Source: Eublepharis macularius
Lineage: Eukaryota; Chordata; Lepidosauria; Squamata; Eublepharidae
Reading direction: 5' to 3'
DNA length: 64,000 nucleotides
Assembly: GCF_028583425.1 (NCBI RefSeq)
Contig: NC_072801.1
Span: 18,000,001 to 18,064,000, forward strand
The number at the start of each line of letters is the position of its first letter. Positions within the stretch are counted from its first letter, which is position 1. Both the position numbers and the translations under genes were made by a program. Positions 24,239 through 34,560 of the stretch are shown here, in pieces. The notes under the pieces were generated by a model. The model was given only the letters and a program-made list of their open reading frames with translations, had not been told where the DNA came from and searched no databases.

Positions 24239-25085
24239 GTAGCAACTGAAAATATTTTTCTTGCATTTTCAGACAGAGAAGGTATCTTGATTTGGCTTGG
24301 CTTGCCAAGCATCTGCTCTCAGAGACTAGAAATGGTTAGCTGTTTGCTGTGTTTTGCCAGATGGGTAGAAGGGACCGAACGGTGGGCTTCAGACAAATCT
24401 CCTCTTGCTCAAACACGGAGCAACTTTGCATGGCCCCATGGTCTAACGGTACTAGACAAGACCCTGGGGAATCTGCAATCTGCTATTCCTAGAGTTATGA
24501 AAACAGAAATACAGCAGCTGCATGTGTTTGGCCTTTTGTGGGTTTCACCAATGGAGCCCTTCCCCCTGCATGGTTAGTGGCCTTAGATGGCACCTGCATT
24601 TTGACTAGCAACACCACGGGGCAGGGTGATGGTTGTGAACGGTGCAACAGTGCAAGGTTGGAAGCAAGCATTAAAACCTCCCCCACCCCCCATCAAGCTC
24701 TCCATCAAGCCCGAAGCAGGTCAGACATTTTCAGAGCCATCATAGTTTTTGCAACCTTAATATCTACCTGAGCTTATAGAGTACACAGAGATGCTCTCAG
24801 GACTACACTGTTACTGAACAAAGGGTGTACTCATCAAAGGCTTTGGGCAAGGAGGGAGAGTGGGCAGTAATTTGAGTGAAAATAACCCTGCTCTTGGCCT
24901 TTAAAAATATGATTCATATGGAAGTGCTTGGTAGAGTTGAAGTGGAAGAAAGAAATTATGTGGTCTGAGTCAGGGAGGAAGCAGCCTTAGTAAAATCTAA
25001 TGGGGGGGGGGGACACTAAGAATTTTTTTGATTTTCAGTGCTTTGCTAAGGCTCTGGTTTCTGATCAATGGGATGATTTTGCAAC

Positions 25086-25377
25086 CAGGGCTTTTTTTCA
25101 GCGGGAACGCGGTGGAATGGAGTTCTGGCACCTCTTAAAAATGGTCACATGGCTGGTAGCCCCGCCCCCTGATCTCCAGAAAGAGGGGAGCTGCATGGAG
25201 GGCAATCTAAACCCCCCTCTGTCTGGAGATCAGGGGGGTGGGGTCACCGGCCATGTGACCATTTTCGCTGAGGACAATTTAAACTTTAAAAAACTCCCCC
25301 CTTGTTCCAGCTGACCCAAAGTGACGTCATTGTGCAGTCCTGAGTTCCACCACCTCTTTTCCCAGAAAAAAGCCTTG
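25086..25377. mobile_element. hAT-like MITE, CAGGGCTTTTTTTC family, copy 5
   Basis: A perfect 8-bp TSD TTTGCAAC occurs at 25078-25085 and 25378-25385. The orientation is opposite to copy 1; the right end has one substitution (CCTTG). Confidence 0.85.
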
Positions 25378-25389
25378 TTTGCAACACAA

Positions 25390-26900
25390 GTGATTTGAGT
25401 ACTTTTTTCAGCATCAGTCAACGGTTCCCATTAAGAGATAGGAGTGGAATCCAACCAAGGCGATGAAAGAAGAACGATGCTATTTTGTGAAGGGAAACCT
25501 CCCCCAACTGTGACCCAAAGGTCATGCGAATCATCCTTAAGACGATTTTAAAGAATTGATTTAGCGTGTTATGAAATGAATCAAGTGATGAGAGATACCA
25601 AAACAGATGATCAGCACTGAAACTAGAATATGGTATCTAAATTAACCACATGTACAGACTTGCTACGTAACATCTGAGAACAGAATTGGGGTTTGTGACC
25701 TTGACCCATAATTTTACACATTTCTCCGCATTCAAGCACGTTTTTATGCTATGTTTTGGTCACAGGATCCTCGAAACAGCATACTACGATTAAAAAACCC
25801 ATTGGATCTGCCTTTCTTCCTCTATGCCCAGGTAGCAGTGGGTACCAGCGGAATCCTAAACAAGGTTACATCTAGAGTTGCCAGCTGGCAAATGACACTG
25901 AACTGGAGACTGGTCATGCAGGATCATGGGGGTGGGGGGCTCATGATGTTTCTGGAGCAAACCTGTACCATAGAGTTTCTGTTGAATCCTAGAGCGACAT
26001 GGTAGCTTTTCCACTTTCATCCTCCCATTGGTCTATTGAGTGATGCAGGCACTGGAGGGGGTTGCTGGCAACCCTTGTTAGACCCCCCCCCCATGCCTAC
26101 AAACTTTAACGGACTTCAAAGAGTGTAACTGTGCTTAGGATTCCACTGTACTGCAACCAGAAGCGAGTCCCAATTCTAAATGATAAGTGATAAAATATTT
26201 TATTCCTATATGCTACTGAGGAAATACAGTTCTCCTCCTCCTCAAATCAAGCACGAACGAGTCAAGATTAGCCTTTTTAGGGTCACCTTCCTTTGGAGAA
26301 GAGCACCCCAGAGGCTTAGGTGTTCAGTTCAGATATCAAGCGAAATCATGGTTTAATTACACTAACTGTGGACTGGATCCAGACTAGATTTCCCAGTGGC
26401 AGAATGGACCTTTCCGCCATCTCGCTGCTAGAGTTGTCATTCTGGTGTCTGATTTTCCCCTGGAGAATCTAGTTTTTTTATTGGACTGTCCATAGGAAAT
26501 TCAGTTAAAATACCAGACATATAAATGCCCGGTATTTTTGTATAGGAGGAGGACTGGCTGGCTGCTGACATGCAGGAGCAGATGGCAGCACCATCAGGCT
26601 TTCCTGAGCTGCCTCTGCCTTCTCCTCTCTGCTTCCGGCCCACCCAGCCTTCCGCACACAGGGGGAGCAGCTGGCCAACTGGTCAGCTCACCTGACCGCC
26701 TGAGCACTGGGGAAGCAGCCAGGAGACCTGCCAGGCTGCTTTGCTCCAGCAATGATGTCACTTGCAGAACTGACATCAATGAATTGGAGATGAGAACATC
26801 TGCATAAGGGAGAAACGTTGGATGAGTGCCAGGGGCCCCACCCATTTTTTTGCAAGGGGGAGGCCATATGGCAACCCTACCCACTGCAGCCTGCTGCTGC
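25390..26900. other. Largely unassigned intron sequence
   Basis: It contains only a half-copy of the palindromic element at about 26105-26150. Frames at 26437-26884 overlap on both strands and show no family signal. Confidence 0.4.
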
Positions 26901-26904
26901 TGCT

Positions 26905-27163
26905 GATAATAATAACATTCAATTTATAACCGCCCTTCAGGACAACTAAACACCCACTCACAGCAGTTTACAAAGTCTGTTGTTATTATCCTCATGACAA
27001 TCACCCTGTGAGGTGGGTGGGGCTGAGAGAGCTCTGAGAGAGCTGTGACTGACCCAAGGTCATCCAGCTGGCTTCAAGTGGAGGAGTGGGGAGGGAATCA
27101 AACCCGATTCTCCAGATTAGAGTCCTGCCACTCTTAACCACTAAACCAAACTGGCTCTCTTCA
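26905..27163 (-). repeat. tRNA-derived SINE, same subfamily as 23990
   Basis: Contains aaccgcccttcaggacaact, ggtgggtggggctgagagag and ccactaaaccaaactggctc. Confidence 0.85.
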
Positions 27164-27460
27164 CAAAATGCTGCTCTTGGGGAATAGGGAGGGATCTGCA
27201 GCAAGCAAATTGGTTTAGTCTGGATCCAACTCCATGGCTGATATGATCATCCCCGCACAGGTTACTCTGCTCCCTGTGATTAATGAAGGTCTGTCAAACC
27301 AGCATCGGGAGCCATCATCTGCACCTGCTTTATTTACCCCACTGAACTATTGTTTCTCAAAATGTACCAATGTAGAGTTTCTGGCTCATTCCCTGGGGAC
27401 CTTTCCTGCAGTGGGAGCTAGGATGCCAGCTGAGTGCCTGCAAAAAGAGAAGGGAAAGAG

Positions 27461-27928
27461 CAGGGCCGGATTGACGGGGGGCAGGGGGGGGTAGTCTGCC
27501 CCTGGCGCTGCCAAAGAGGGGGTGCTGGGCACAGCTGCCAGCCCCGGGATTGCGCGGGCAGCGGGACGGGGGTGCACTTGCCATGCACCTCCTGTTCTGC
27601 AGGGCAGGTGAAAGGCAGCACGGGTGGCTGGGAGGCCACCCGCGCCATTCGCCTGCCCCTCAGGACAGGGGGCGTGCGGCAAGCCAGCTGCCCCGTTATG
27701 CAGGGAAGGCAAATGGCGTGGGCGGCCTCCCAGCCACTCGCACTACCACTGCCAGCTCCGCGGCGTGCTGGGACAGCCAGCTTGCTGTAGGGCAGCACGC
27801 GCCGCCCTGCGCGATGATGTCACGGAAGTGACGTCATCACACCACGCCGGGATCGCATGCGCTACGTGTGCGCGCAAGTGGCTGGTCTTCAGTTGTCCTG
27901 GACACTGGCAACCGTAGATCCGGCCCTG
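27461..27928. mobile_element. GC-rich hAT-like MITE, CAGGGCCGGATTGAC family
   Basis: Ends are CAGGGCCGGATTGAC and GTAGATCCGGCCCTG; flanks GGAAAGAG and GAAAAGAG form a 7/8 TSD. The inside is very GC-rich, which creates long but meaningless open frames on both strands. Confidence 0.8.
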
Positions 27929-28732
27929 GAAAAGAGTGAAGACCATGATATCATATTTTCCAAGGCATATTAAGATTGTATGTTCAACTGCCTGCCAAAA
28001 GCTGACTTCACAAACTGTCCAGTTAAAATAAAGCAAGGTTTTGAGTTACGTCTGAACCAAGCCATAGTATCTGTTGACAAATGTACAGGTTGAACAGGTA
28101 CTCCAGGTATGCAACAGCAATTTGGATTTGACTCTGCAAGATCTTTTTGGCATCTGGCGCAAGCAGATTCCCAGTCACCTCCGCTAGTTTCAATATCTGC
28201 AAGCCACACCAGTCCCCCAGAAGACTCCATTTGAAGTCACTTAAAATGATCTGCCACATTTGTGGCTTTATTACCTCCCGAGCAATTAGGTCTCATGTAT
28301 CTGAGACTGTAGAGGCCTGACTCTGCATCTCTAATAATGAAACACGTTGCAAGGCCAGACTCTTGTTTTCATTAGCTGGCCAAAGAAGTTAATTAATCCC
28401 GGTCCTGCTCTGGCTGTTTCCAATTAGAGAGCACTTTTGTGTTCTGTTCGCCCTCTTAACCTTGCCTCCACTAATAACTAAAATGAGTTTTACTTGCCCA
28501 GAAATACTGCTGACATATGGAGATACTAAGCTTGCTCTGGAAAGCAGGATTTTTGAAAAAGGTGGTATAGAATAGTCAATAGGAGAATGAACGGTCATCC
28601 AGGAAGTACCAGGTTCAATATCATCTTTGAAGGGGTGAAAGTAAGTAAGTATGAAGACCTGGTAAAGAAAATGGCCGACTGGTTCATCTCATTTTCTGCT
28701 TTGAGGCCCCTCCCATCAAAAGTGTGAATAAG

Positions 28733-29085
28733 CAGGACCGGTGCGCCCATAGAGGCCAGGTAGGCGGTGGCCTCAGGTGCAGGGTGCCAGAGGGAGCGCC
28801 AGAGGAGGCGCGGGGGGCAGGAGCGCACCCCCCCAAAGCAGCAGCCTCCTATCCCTCCTGCCCTGCCGCCAGCACAAGCCCCCCGGCTGGGCGCAGCCGC
28901 TGCGGGCAGGTATCTGTGGCGGCGCAGGCAACGAAGCAGGAGAGCTCGGAGGCTGCCCGCTGCAGCGATTGGGCCGGCGGCGGCACGTGTGACGTCATCA
29001 CACAGGCTGGTGCGCACGCGCGCACGAACGGGGGGGGGGCCCAGCCAGCCGGCTGCGAGCGCCACAAACCCTTGCGCCGCCCCTG
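28733..29085. mobile_element. GC-rich hAT-like MITE with CAGGACCGGTGCGCC ends
   Basis: A perfect 8-bp TSD TGAATAAG occurs at 28725-28732 and 29086-29093. The right end TTGCGCCGCCCCTG is the inverse of the left end with a few changes. The interior is CpG-rich and gives spurious long frames. Confidence 0.85.
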
Positions 29086-29793
29086 TGAATAAGAAATCTA
29101 AGTTACCGGAAGTTTTCACCCAACAATGATTCTACACACAGCTTTCTTCCTGGTTGCTGAAAATGCAAAGATGTTCATGTTGATAATGAAATATCTACAT
29201 GGCAGACTTTCCCATACTTCCCTCCGTTGGCTTCCCTCTGATGGGATTTTGGGGGCTTCTGGAATTTATAGACTGCTACAGCCGAATGTTTTGACAATCT
29301 ATTGCTATAATCAGTTCCCAGATATCAAGTATCACCCCCCCACACAACTGTCTACATATATAGCCCTTTTCATTGTAGAGTTATAAGAAGAAATGCAATT
29401 TGAGCTCAGTGGGCTTGGAGTCCCTTGCAAACTGCCCACTGGGCAACCAGAAGACAAATTTTAAGATGGAAGATTTAAAGACTATTCTTCAGTAGAAACA
29501 AACTGATCATAAAATTTCACCGCTGTAACATTCCTGAATATCACTGTTGGGTAAATTCCACAAAAGTATCACTATAGTCAACAGATCTATGAAGATTCAA
29601 ACCATTTTCTTGGACAGGGTTCAAAGACTGAGTCTTACTGAGAGGAGGGAGACAGGAAGGGGCATTGTCAAAAATGGGCGGAGAGATTCAGATTGGGGCC
29701 TACAAAGAACAAGGCTATCCAATCTGACTAGAAAATGATCTTTCTCAGGGATAGTAATAAAAACATGCTACAACAGAATCCAGTAAACATCTG

Positions 29794-30003
29794 GGCCCTT
29801 TTCACACTACTTACGTGCCTCCAGAACATGGCAAAATGTAGCACAAGAAACGCAGAAGATCGTGTCTTCTTGCGAGTTTTCTGCGACGTCGCGCAAAACT
29901 CACGCGACATTGTGCAAAACTTGTGCAAGAAGATGCGATCTTCCGCATTTCTTGCGCTACATTTTGCGATGTTCCGGAGGCACGTAAGTAATGTGAAAAG
30001 GCC
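29794..30003. mobile_element. CpG-rich fold-back MITE copy
   Basis: Ends are ggcccttttcacactactta and its inverse; the 3-bp TSD CTG is at 29791-29793 and 30004-30006. The inner part holds cgcagaagatcgtgtcttct and its inverse. Confidence 0.85.
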
Positions 30004-30299
30004 CTGCTGTCAAACAAAAGATGTGCATATCGTGGTATGGCTTTAAAAAAATCACAGTACAGACTGATTCAGTTTCATAGATTATCGGATGGCTGACAGC
30101 ATCTGCATTTCAAAACCATGGAAAGACAGGCAGATTGTTTAAGAGATATGCCATCAACTCAGTTATCTCAGTACCAAACAGTTCTTTCTTCACCAAAAAT
30201 AACAGAGTTTTAAAAAACCATTAAAAAGCGTTAATGTCCAAAATCTAACAACACCAGAAAGAAGACATAGCTATACACTCTTTCAAAATTTGGGGCTCA

Positions 30300-30566
30300 G
30301 GGTAGCTCAGTATTTTATTTATTTACTTAAGTCTGTAGAACCTGCTTTTCTCCACAACAGGGTGTCAAAAAAAGCTTGCAAACATTGTTCTACCTTTTTC
30401 CAATGTTATCCTTGCAATACATCTGTGAGATGGGTTAGTCTGAGACAGAATGACTGGCCCAAGGTCACCACCTAGCAAGCTTCTATGTCAGGGAGGGCGG
30501 GATTGAAGCGTGCGTCTTCTAGACCCTAGTCCAATATCCTTAACTGCTACACAATGCTGGTTCTTG
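30300..30566 (-). repeat. tRNA-derived SINE, diverged
   Basis: Inverse of the usual body: tgactggcccaaggtcacca and accctagtccaatatcctta. Confidence 0.7.
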
Positions 30567-30744
30567 AATAAAAGATTAGAACAAGACATAGGGTGCAAAC
30601 CCCACAAAATTATATTTCCATTCTAGTGCAGAATTAAAGAAAGCATAGACAGGATTACCTGGAGATCTCATATTAAGGCATGGTTACATTCAGCAAGGTT
30701 TCGATATGGGACTTTCCAGTCATACCCAAGTGTAACAGGCATGA

Positions 30745-31045
30745 ACAACTGAGTCTGTGCGGTGTGGGGGCAAGACCATTGGACAGAGAAGACCTGGGTT
30801 CAAATCCCCACTTAGCCATGGGGCTCACTGACAATGCAATCCTAAAAAGATTTACTTCAGTCTAAGCCCATTGATTTCAAAGGGCTTAGACTGGAGTAAC
30901 TCTTCTTAGGATTGCACTGTGAACGACTCTGGGCAATCTCTCTTCCAGCCTAACCTACCTCACAAGATTGTTGTGAGAGTGAAACAGAAGAGAAGAGAAC
31001 CATGTACACTATACTAAACTTTTGGGAAGAAAGATAAAAATTTAA
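30745..31045 (+). repeat. tRNA-derived SINE with nested palindrome
   Basis: B-box cctgggttcaaatcccc lies before the insert at 30831-30920; cctaacctacctcacaagat follows it. Confidence 0.75.
30831..30920. mobile_element. Short palindromic element nested in a SINE
   Basis: acaatgcaatcctaaaaaga is mirrored by its inverse at the right end, with agcccattgatttcaaaggg in the middle. It interrupts a tRNA-derived SINE (30745-31045). Half-copies are seen at 26105-26150 and 53470-53512. Confidence 0.75.
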
Positions 31046-31339
31046 TGAAGATCATATACAAGAAGAACGTAAGAACAAAAAACCCCACTCACATTTTGCA
31101 ATGATTACTGATAAAAAGTCCTTTGACAGGCGTTAAATGGTTAAAAGGGGAACACAGATTGTATGGATAGACATCTGAGAACAGTGGAGATCATTTTATA
31201 AAACATCACCCCTATAGCTTTACAACTTAACAACAAAACAGGCAGGGATCCCAGCTGATAGCAAGGAGGGGAGAGCAAACAGTATTTTCACAATGATAGA
31301 CTATGATCAGACAGTTAGTAAAGCAGTCCTGTTGCAAAA

Positions 31340-31519
31340 ACAGCAGGTCAGTTTGACCTGGTGTGGTTTGCCCAAATAACGACGCCAGTCTGGAGGACGC
31401 TGGAAGAGGAAAACTTTTATTCGGGGAATCAAGGGGTACAGAGTAATAGCAAAAACCCAGCTCTGTTCCCCAACCCCAAAATGGCGAGGAGGATCTTTTA
31501 TAACTTGCTTTGCTTAGGG
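31340..31519 (-). mobile_element. LTR-like sequence (TATA box to U5), - strand
   Basis: On the - strand ttATAAAAGATCC near 31500 (TATA-like) is followed about 75 bases later by ccccgAATAAAAGTTTTCC (poly(A) signal near 31418) and then tctggaggacgctgg-type U5 sequence. The spacing is that of a retroviral-type LTR. The upstream U3 part would lie beyond the hAT-like MITE at 31520-31838. Family not determined. Confidence 0.5.
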
Positions 31520-31838
31520 CAGGGGTGGGCAATTGTTTTGGCCCGGGGGCCACTTTGTGGGAGCGGAGGTTAGCGGAGGGCCGCACCTTTTAAAATGATT
31601 GCATTCATTAGTTAACTTTGCATTTCAGAAAAGGTATAAATTGTATCATAAAAATCAATAAATATAAATTAAATAAAATAGTGGTCGTTTTATTCAATTT
31701 ATTTATTGTGCTAATTTCATATCGCGCATGGGAAGGAAATCTCAGTTCAAGGCGGATTTTTCTGACTGTCTTGGCGGGCCACAAAAAACTCTGTAGCGGG
31801 CCGCATGTGGCCCGCGGGCCGCAATTTGCCCACCCCTG
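31520..31838. mobile_element. hAT-like MITE, CAGGGGTGGGCAATTG family
   Basis: Ends are CAGGGGTGGGCAATTG and CAATTTGCCCACCCCTG. The TSD is GCTTAGGG/GCTTAGGC (7/8). Both ends carry gggccgca-type repeats around an AT-rich middle. It is inserted next to LTR-like sequence. Confidence 0.85.
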
Positions 31839-32439
31839 GCTTAGGCCAAAGCTCAGCTTCTCGCTGAGGCAAAAGCTCACCCCTTTCTCAGCTCTAAGAG
31901 AAACTTTCCCTTCTCTCTTATCTGGCTGGTTCTAACGGCTTTGTTTACCAGCTTCTGGTCTTGCTGTCTCAGCTGTTTCTAAGTGCAAGCTGCATATTCA
32001 AGGCTACACAGTTTCTTCAAATTGCATGCTAGTAACAGGGCTGTAATTTTGCTCATTTTGTTCAAGGATAGAAGGTAGAAATAAAAGGTAGAAATTGAAA
32101 AAGAGCTACCAGCAAAGAAAAGGGAGAGCAAAGCTTTTCAACACTCACCAGAGTCTTTGCAAAGACCAAAGAAAAAGAGTTGCCCAAAGGATTTTCATTC
32201 AAAATGGCAGCTGCAATGAGAATCTCCTCTTGAGGTGCCCCAGAATAGTACCTAAGCCTAAGGAACATGTGGAGAAATCATACAGTTAAAGGAGAAGGGT
32301 CCCTGTGCAAGGACATAAATGTGCGGGATTGTTCCCTTCATTTTAGTTCCCCTGCTAATTTCTGAGGTGTTTTAATGACGGTTTCATCCTGTATCTTCCT
32401 CCAGAGCTCAAGATGGCGTACATGATTCTTCCTGCCTTC

Positions 32440-32530
32440 ATTGCACCCCAATAACCCTGTGAGGCTGACTAGGCCCAAGCTTACACAGTGAGCTTTTTGA
32501 CTGAGCAGGAATTTGAACTGAGGTCTTTCT
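32440..32530 (-). repeat. tRNA-derived SINE fragment
   Basis: ataaccctgtgaggctgact and gcaggaatttgaactgaggt are seen; both ends are missing. Confidence 0.55.
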
Positions 32531-32544
32531 AGTCATATAATCTA

Positions 32545-32800
32545 ATAATAATAATAATATTCGATTTATATACCGCCCTTCAGGACAACTGAATGCCCAC
32601 TCAGAGCTGTTCACAAAGTATGACATTATTATCCCCACAACAAAACACCCTGTGAGGTGGGTGGGGCTGAGAGAGCTCTGAGAGAGCTGTGACTATCCCA
32701 AGGTCACCCAGCTGGCTTCAAGTGGAAGAGTGGGGAATCAAACCCGGCTCTCCAGATTACAGTCCTGCCACTCTTAATCCCTACACCAAACTGGCTCTCT
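32545..32800 (-). repeat. tRNA-derived SINE, same subfamily as 23990
   Basis: Contains ataccgcccttcaggacaac, tgaggtgggtggggctgaga and accaaactggctctct. Confidence 0.85.
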
Positions 32801-33147
32801 AATGCTCCAGCCACTGACCTGTGTTCAGAAAGGAGTCCTGTAGCATTTTTTTAAAAAAAAAAACTACACAGATCTGTGACAGAGGTTTTTGTGGACAGCA
32901 GCCAACTTTGTTAGATGTGTGAAGTGTTCTTGTCAGCTGGCAAATTACATAAAGGGGAAATTGTAAATAATGAAGCTGAAGTCCATGAAATGTAAGAAGG
33001 AGTCCTGTGATGTTTCTGTGTAAAACTCAGGGATGCCAAAGCACACACTGTGAATGTGAGATGACTCTCTTGTTATTACAAACTTCCTATATTCTTTGTA
33101 CAACAGTCTTTCTTTGTTCTCACATTATAAACCCAAAACTACATAAG

Positions 33148-33297
33148 GGCTGATTCCGCACACGTTGGATAATGCACTTTCAATGCACTTTATCAATCAT
33201 TTGAGGTGGATTTTTTGTTCCGCACACGAAAAAATCCGTTCCAAATGATCTATAAAGAGGATTGGAAGTGCATTATCCAATGTGTGCGGAATCAGCC
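33148..33297. mobile_element. Fold-back MITE, GGCTGATTCCGCACACG family, copy 1
   Basis: It is an almost perfect 150-bp palindrome: ggctgattccgcacacgttg at one end, its inverse at the other, and a centre around tttttgttccgcacacg. The flanks aag and aac may be a decayed 3-bp TSD. Confidence 0.8.
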
Positions 33298-33461
33298 AAC
33301 GAGAGTCAAATTACAGACATCCCTGCATACAGATGCAGAAATTCTTGCATATAGGTACAGGAATCCAGATGCAGTCCTGTTTTGTTGCGGCTCTTCTTCA
33401 GTATTTATATAATAGAAGTACTCTCCACCCAAGGGTTGAAGTTACAAAAGTGTGCATAGAG

Positions 33462-33683
33462 CAAGATGGGTAGCCGTGCTAGTCTGTATATAAGCCGTGG
33501 AAAAGAGCAAGAGTCCAGTAGCACCTATAAGATTAACAAAATTAGTTGTAGGGTATGAGCTTTCATGAGCGACAGCTCACTTCTTCAGATACCAAGAAGT
33601 GAGCTATGGCTCAGGAGAGCTCATAAACTACTACCACTAATTTTGTTAGTCTTAAAGGCATTCCTGGAATCTTGCTCTGTCCA
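33462..33683. mobile_element. Palindromic retroelement copy with 16-bp TSD
   Basis: AAAAGTGTGCATAGAG directly flanks both ends. Internal arms are agtccagtagcacctataag and its inverse, with ctttcatgagcgacagctca near the centre. It is a diverged subfamily of the element at 41620. Confidence 0.8.
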
Positions 33684-33811
33684 AAAGTGTGCATAGAGTG
33701 CCATCTTGTGGTAGAAACAGAAACTAATTTATCATATTGTCGAAGGCTTTCACGGCCGGAGAACGATGGTTGTTGTGGGTTTTCTGGGCTGTATAGCCGT
33801 GGTCTTGGCAT

Positions 33812-33862
33812 TGTAGTTCCTGACGTTTCGCCAGCAGCTGTGGCTGGCATCTTCAGAGGTGT
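33812..33862 (-). ncRNA. Hammerhead-like motif, second copy in the same Penelope element
   Basis: The same core occurs on the - strand: CTGAAGA, the GCCAGC/GCTGGC hairpin, GAAAC, GTC and AGGAAC. It is identical in the key positions to the copy at 34502-34560 but in the opposite orientation. Confidence 0.6.
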
Positions 33863-33931
33863 AGCACCAAAAGACAGAGATCTCTCAGTGTCACAGTGTG
33901 GAAAAGATGTTGGCAGGTCATTTGTATCTAC

Positions 33932-34474
33932 TCAGGAGGGGTGGGGTTGAGCTGAGTCATCCTGTAAGAGTTTCCCAGGGTGTGGAATGCTAATGGAGGG
34001 AGGCTTCACTGTATCCTGAGGAGGTTCTTTTGCATATGGATTGGGGCTTGATGTGCTAATCTTCTCTGCAGGGCTATTGTCGGGGATAGAGTGTTTTGTT
34101 AGCCTGGTGTTTTTCAGAACTGGAAACCATGCTCTGTTTGTTCTTAAGGTTTCTTTTTTCCTGTTGAAGTTTTGCTTATGCTTGTGAATTTCAATGGCTT
34201 CCCTGTGCAGTCTGACAAAGTAGTTGGAAGTGTTGTCCAGTATTTTGGTGTCCTGGAATAAGATACTGTGCCCTGTTTGAGTTAGGCTATGTTCAGCCAC
34301 TGCTGATTTTTCAGGTTGTCCAAGTCTGCAGTGTCTATCATGTTCTTTTATTCTTGTCTGGATGCTACGCTTTGTGGTCCCGATGTAAACTTGTCCACAG
34401 CTGCAGGGTATACGGTATACTCCTGCAGAGGTGAGGGGGTCTCTACAAATGACCTGCCAACATCTTTTCCACAC
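33932..34474 (-). CDS. Penelope-like element GIY-YIG endonuclease fragment
   Basis: A 180-residue open frame contains AGVYRIPCSCGQVYIGTTKR, SIQTRIKEHDRHCR and SAVAEHSLTQTGH. These are the GVY...YIG strands, the conserved Arg helix and the downstream SAxAEH block of the Penelope GIY-YIG endonuclease, with the CSCG cysteines before YIG typical of this clade. The domain occupies roughly residues 15-80; a basic tail follows. The frame has no internal stop, but the reverse transcriptase upstream is missing, so this is a 5'-truncated remnant. It is not a host gene. Confidence 0.85.
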   Translation of the reverse strand: MWKRCWQVICRDPLTSAGVYRIPCSCGQVYIGTTKRSIQTRIKEHDRHCRLGQPEKSAVAEHSLTQTGHSILFQDTKILDNTSNYFVRLHREAIEIHKHKQNFNRKKETLRTNRAWFPVLKNTRLTKHSIPDNSPAEKISTSSPNPYAKEPPQDTVKPPSISIPHPGKLLQDDSAQPHPS

Positions 34475-34501
34475 TGTGACACTGAGAGATCTCTGTCTTT
34501 T

Positions 34502-34560
34502 GGTTCTACACCTCTGAAGATGCCAGCCACAGCTGCTGGCGAAACGTCAGGAACTACAAT
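34502..34560 (+). ncRNA. Hammerhead-like ribozyme motif in Penelope terminal repeat
   Basis: CTGAAGA (34514-34520) is followed by a GCCAGC/GCTGGC hairpin, then GAAA (34541-34544), a self-complementary ACGT and C (34548) as the expected cleavage site. CCT before the core and AGG after it could form the stem-I base. Penelope-like elements are known to carry hammerheads in their repeats. One base (T) lies between CTGAAGA and the hairpin, unlike the strict consensus, so activity is uncertain. Confidence 0.6.

Noticed and set aside
27386..27917. Several long overlapping open frames on both strands
   Set aside because: They coincide with the GC-rich hAT-like MITE at 27461-27928 and have no domain; GC-rich sequence has few stops.
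28595..29129. Long open frames (up to 174 residues) on both strands
   Set aside because: They cover the CpG-rich MITE at 28733-29085, which has a perfect 8-bp TSD; composition effect.
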